Part shown: one piece after another, positions 6,817 through 8,036 of the stretch
How the letters are laid out: each line of letters opens with the position of its first letter
How positions within the stretch are numbered: the stretch's first letter is position 1
Assembly: GCA_019247235.1 (NCBI GenBank)
Contig: JAFAPG010000650.1
Location: 1 to 8,036, forward strand
Reading direction: 5' to 3'
Source: Acidobacteriota bacterium
GTDB taxonomy: Bacteria > Acidobacteriota > Terriglobia > Terriglobales > Acidobacteriaceae
Length of the DNA stretch: 8,036 nucleotides
Notes under the pieces: generated by a model
Databases searched by the model: none
Told to the model about the DNA's origin: nothing
What the model saw: only the letters and a program-made list of their open reading frames with translations
Program-made: the position numbers and the translations under genes

Positions 6817-7554
6817 GCGTGGTGATTTCTCCAGGCAATGGATATTGATATCCGCGAGCCACGGTTCCTTGCGAAGGACGCCCATAATCTCTTCTACTCC
6901 AAACTCGTCGCCGTGCTCCCGTTCGAGGCGGCGGTAGATCTCATTGATGAAGAGCAGATCTTCCTCGTAGTCGAGTTGAAACCGATGTCCCGGTGCGTAC
7001 CAGCGAGCGGGCGCCAGCATGTGTATGACGCGATACCGCTCCGTGTTTTCGTAGAAGTACAACGAGACATGCTCGCGGGCGGCGGGATCATCGACAGTGC
7101 GCTCCACTTCTTCCAGGTTTTTCAAGCGATACACTTGAACGTCAAGTCCGATTGCATACGATGGCACGCGTGCGTTTGTGACCACATCGCAATCGTTCGC
7201 GAGGAAGGTATCTACTCCAAGATCAATAATCTCTGGGTCGAGCAGGATGCAATCTCCGGTGATCTCGACGACCACTTCGCTCTGCATCATCCGGTGGGCT
7301 TCGACCAGCCGGAGTAGCACGTCGTCTTCACTGCCACGGTAGTGGGACAATGCCTGCGAAGTAGCCCAGTCCACCAGCACATCGTCGGCAGCGTCGTCGG
7401 TAGTGGCAAGCACGATCGCGTCTAATGAGCGACAACGCCGTAGCCGGCGCAAAAGCCGTGTCAAGGCGGGTTGACCGCAAACGTCGGCCAGTACCTTGCC
7501 GGGAAGGCGCGATGATTTCATGCGCGCTTCGATGCTAGCAACGATCCGTGACAT
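6814..7554 (-). CDS. spsF: SpsF-type cytidylyltransferase-like protein (COG1861)
   Basis: This 246-residue protein belongs to the CMP-KDO/CMP-sialate synthetase-like SpsF family. Visible signatures are EARMKSSRLPGKVL (9-22, the nucleotide-binding loop), ATTDDAADD (50-58), YRGSEDDVLLR (72-82), ITGDCILLDPE (98-108, with the Asp that binds metal in the fold), AIGLDVQVY (134-142), AAREHVS (158-164) and QLDYEEDLLFINEIY (193-207). These occur in the usual order and the length is typical. The enzyme is expected to activate a sugar acid or amino sugar as a nucleotide conjugate, most likely with CMP; biochemical proof is thin for SpsF proteins. The usual Pro after 'GDC' is Ile here (residue 103). The start is the ATG at 7554, eleven bases after the aminotransferase stop, with AAGG at 7567-7564 nine bases upstream as ribosome-binding site. 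Sampled GC is about 62%, higher than the genes further downstream. The gene name follows the family name rather than proven orthology. Confidence 0.87.
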   Translation of the reverse strand: MSRIVASIEARMKSSRLPGKVLADVCGQPALTRLLRRLRRCRSLDAIVLATTDDAADDVLVDWATSQALSHYRGSEDDVLLRLVEAHRMMQSEVVVEITGDCILLDPEIIDLGVDTFLANDCDVVTNARVPSYAIGLDVQVYRLKNLEEVERTVDDPAAREHVSLYFYENTERYRVIHMLAPARWYAPGHRFQLDYEEDLLFINEIYRRLEREHGDEFGVEEIMGVLRKEPWLADINIHCLEKSPR

Positions 7555-7563
7555 GCGGTTCAG

Positions 7564-7567
7564 CCTT
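7564..7567 (-). promoter_or_regulatory. ribosome-binding site of the SpsF-type gene
   Basis: AAGG overlaps the TAA stop of the aminotransferase gene and lies nine bases before the ATG at 7554. It is the best-placed Shine-Dalgarno-like site in the window; most other starts rely on overlap with the previous gene. Confidence 0.5.
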
Positions 7568-8036
7568 ATGCCGCAGCGGTTCGCGAAGCCAATCTCTTTC
7601 TGGCGTTGTAAACCTTGCGAAGCGCTGCCACAAGCAATTCGGTTCTTTCGTCATTGAGGTCATAGGCACAGGTCTCGAATACGATCAACTCTTTCTCGTG
7701 CATGCGTTCGCTGATTGGACAAAGGCCCTTTCCATACTCTCGATTGGAAAGGCTCAGTGGGTAGCCATCGCGCCCAAAGGCAACTCGACGCTGGAACAAG
7801 GGGAGCAGATAGAGCGGCCGAACATAGCCAACTTCGTGTGGAAAGCCTTCCGCCTTCAGCGCGGCACTGAAGGCATCGCGTGAAATACCAACCACGCCTT
7901 CATCGTAGCGCAGTGCCCAGACGTAGTAGACATGTCGACATCCGTCTCGTACCGTCGGTGGCCTCAATCCTTGCAAATCGGCTACACCACGCGTAAGCGT
8001 TTCTGCCACTTTCTGGCGACGTTGCACGTGATGCTC
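7566..8036 (-). CDS. DegT/DnrJ/EryC1/StrS aminotransferase, C-terminal part (partial)
   Basis: The frame is open from the right edge (first codons read E-H-H-V-Q-R-R-Q-K) to the TAA at 7568-7566, giving about 156 residues of a protein that in this family is usually 360-400 long. The N-terminal domain with the PLP-binding lysine is outside the window. Family features seen are the helix RRQKVAETLTRGVADLQGL, then CRHVYYVWALRYDE, GISRDAFSAALKAEGFP, GYVRPLYLLPLFQ and CPISERMHEKELIVFETCAY, which is the typical C-terminal small domain of PLP-dependent nucleotide-sugar aminotransferases. These enzymes convert a 3- or 4-keto sugar to an amino sugar using glutamate. Together with the GNAT and SpsF-type genes this points to an N-acylated, nucleotide-activated amino sugar. 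A GTG at 8027 could be misread as a start, but it falls inside a conserved helix, so the gene must begin beyond the window. The exact substrate cannot be told from this part. Confidence 0.88.
   Translation of the reverse strand, partial: EHHVQRRQKVAETLTRGVADLQGLRPPTVRDGCRHVYYVWALRYDEGVVGISRDAFSAALKAEGFPHEVGYVRPLYLLPLFQRRVAFGRDGYPLSLSNREYGKGLCPISERMHEKELIVFETCAYDLNDERTELLVAALRKVYNARKRLASRTAAA

Noticed and set aside
5765..6862. Longer oxidoreductase starting at the ATG at 6862
   Set aside because: The 16 extra residues precede the first Rossmann strand and look unlike the family; the TGATG junction at 6814 is a better start.
6838..7317. Plus-strand open frame of 159 codons
   Set aside because: It is antisense to the SpsF-type gene, which has a full set of family motifs. 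The plus-strand product shows no recognisable domain.
7566..8027. Complete small protein starting with GTG at 8027
   Set aside because: The frame stays open to the right edge and the sequence is the C-terminal domain of a much longer aminotransferase family.
1..8036. Search for CRISPR arrays, tRNA, insertion sequences, toxin-antitoxin or phage-defence genes
   Set aside because: I found no regularly spaced repeats, terminal inverted repeats, transposase motifs, cloverleaf-like sequences or defence domains; all substantial frames fit glycan biosynthesis or are shadows.

Overview
The window is one unidirectional gene cluster. Every gene I can support lies on the minus strand, so it reads from position 8036 down to position 1. 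It looks like the middle of a bacterial surface-glycan locus (O-antigen, capsule, exopolysaccharide or flagellar/S-layer glycan). A Wzy-like polymerase next to a PglK-like ABC flippase suggests a bacterium assembling lipid-linked oligosaccharides, and Gram-negative is my best guess. I cannot name the organism: there is no rRNA, tRNA or housekeeping gene. Composition is mosaic in hand-counted samples. GC is about 62% in the nucleotidyltransferase gene, about 52% in the oxidoreductase, about 43-45% in the unknown 557-residue protein and the polymerase, and about 38% in the ABC gene.

Layout in transcription order. 8036-7566 is the C-terminal part of a DegT/DnrJ/EryC1/StrS sugar aminotransferase. 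7554-6814 is an SpsF-type (COG1861) cytidylyltransferase-like enzyme. 6814-5765 is a Gfo/Idh/MocA oxidoreductase. 5786-4641 is a GT-B-like probable glycosyltransferase. 4558-3977 is a GNAT N-acetyltransferase. 3980-2307 is a large, poorly recognisable GT-B-like protein. 2246-705 is a Wzy-like multi-pass membrane protein. 708-1 is the N-terminal half of an ABC transporter (PglK/MsbA-like flippase), open at the left edge. That last gene has no stop codon inside the window and is easy to miss.

How the parts may work together (inference): the aminotransferase, oxidoreductase and GNAT enzyme would build an N-acylated amino sugar. The SpsF-type enzyme would activate it, probably as a CMP-sugar. The two GT-B-like proteins, both carrying an HP motif and an S-S-x(4)-E-A motif in the C-terminal half, would transfer sugars to a carrier-linked glycan. 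The ABC protein would flip the product and the Wzy-like protein would polymerise it.

The genes are tightly packed, with junctions of TGATG, ATGA (twice), a 22-base overlap and an 11-base gap. The two largest non-coding gaps are only 82 and 60 bases. No stretch over 300 bases lacks a gene. I see no mobile element, CRISPR array, RNA gene or convincing promoter, and I do not see clear evidence of a wholly new system. The least explained parts are the 557-residue protein and its 381-residue neighbour.
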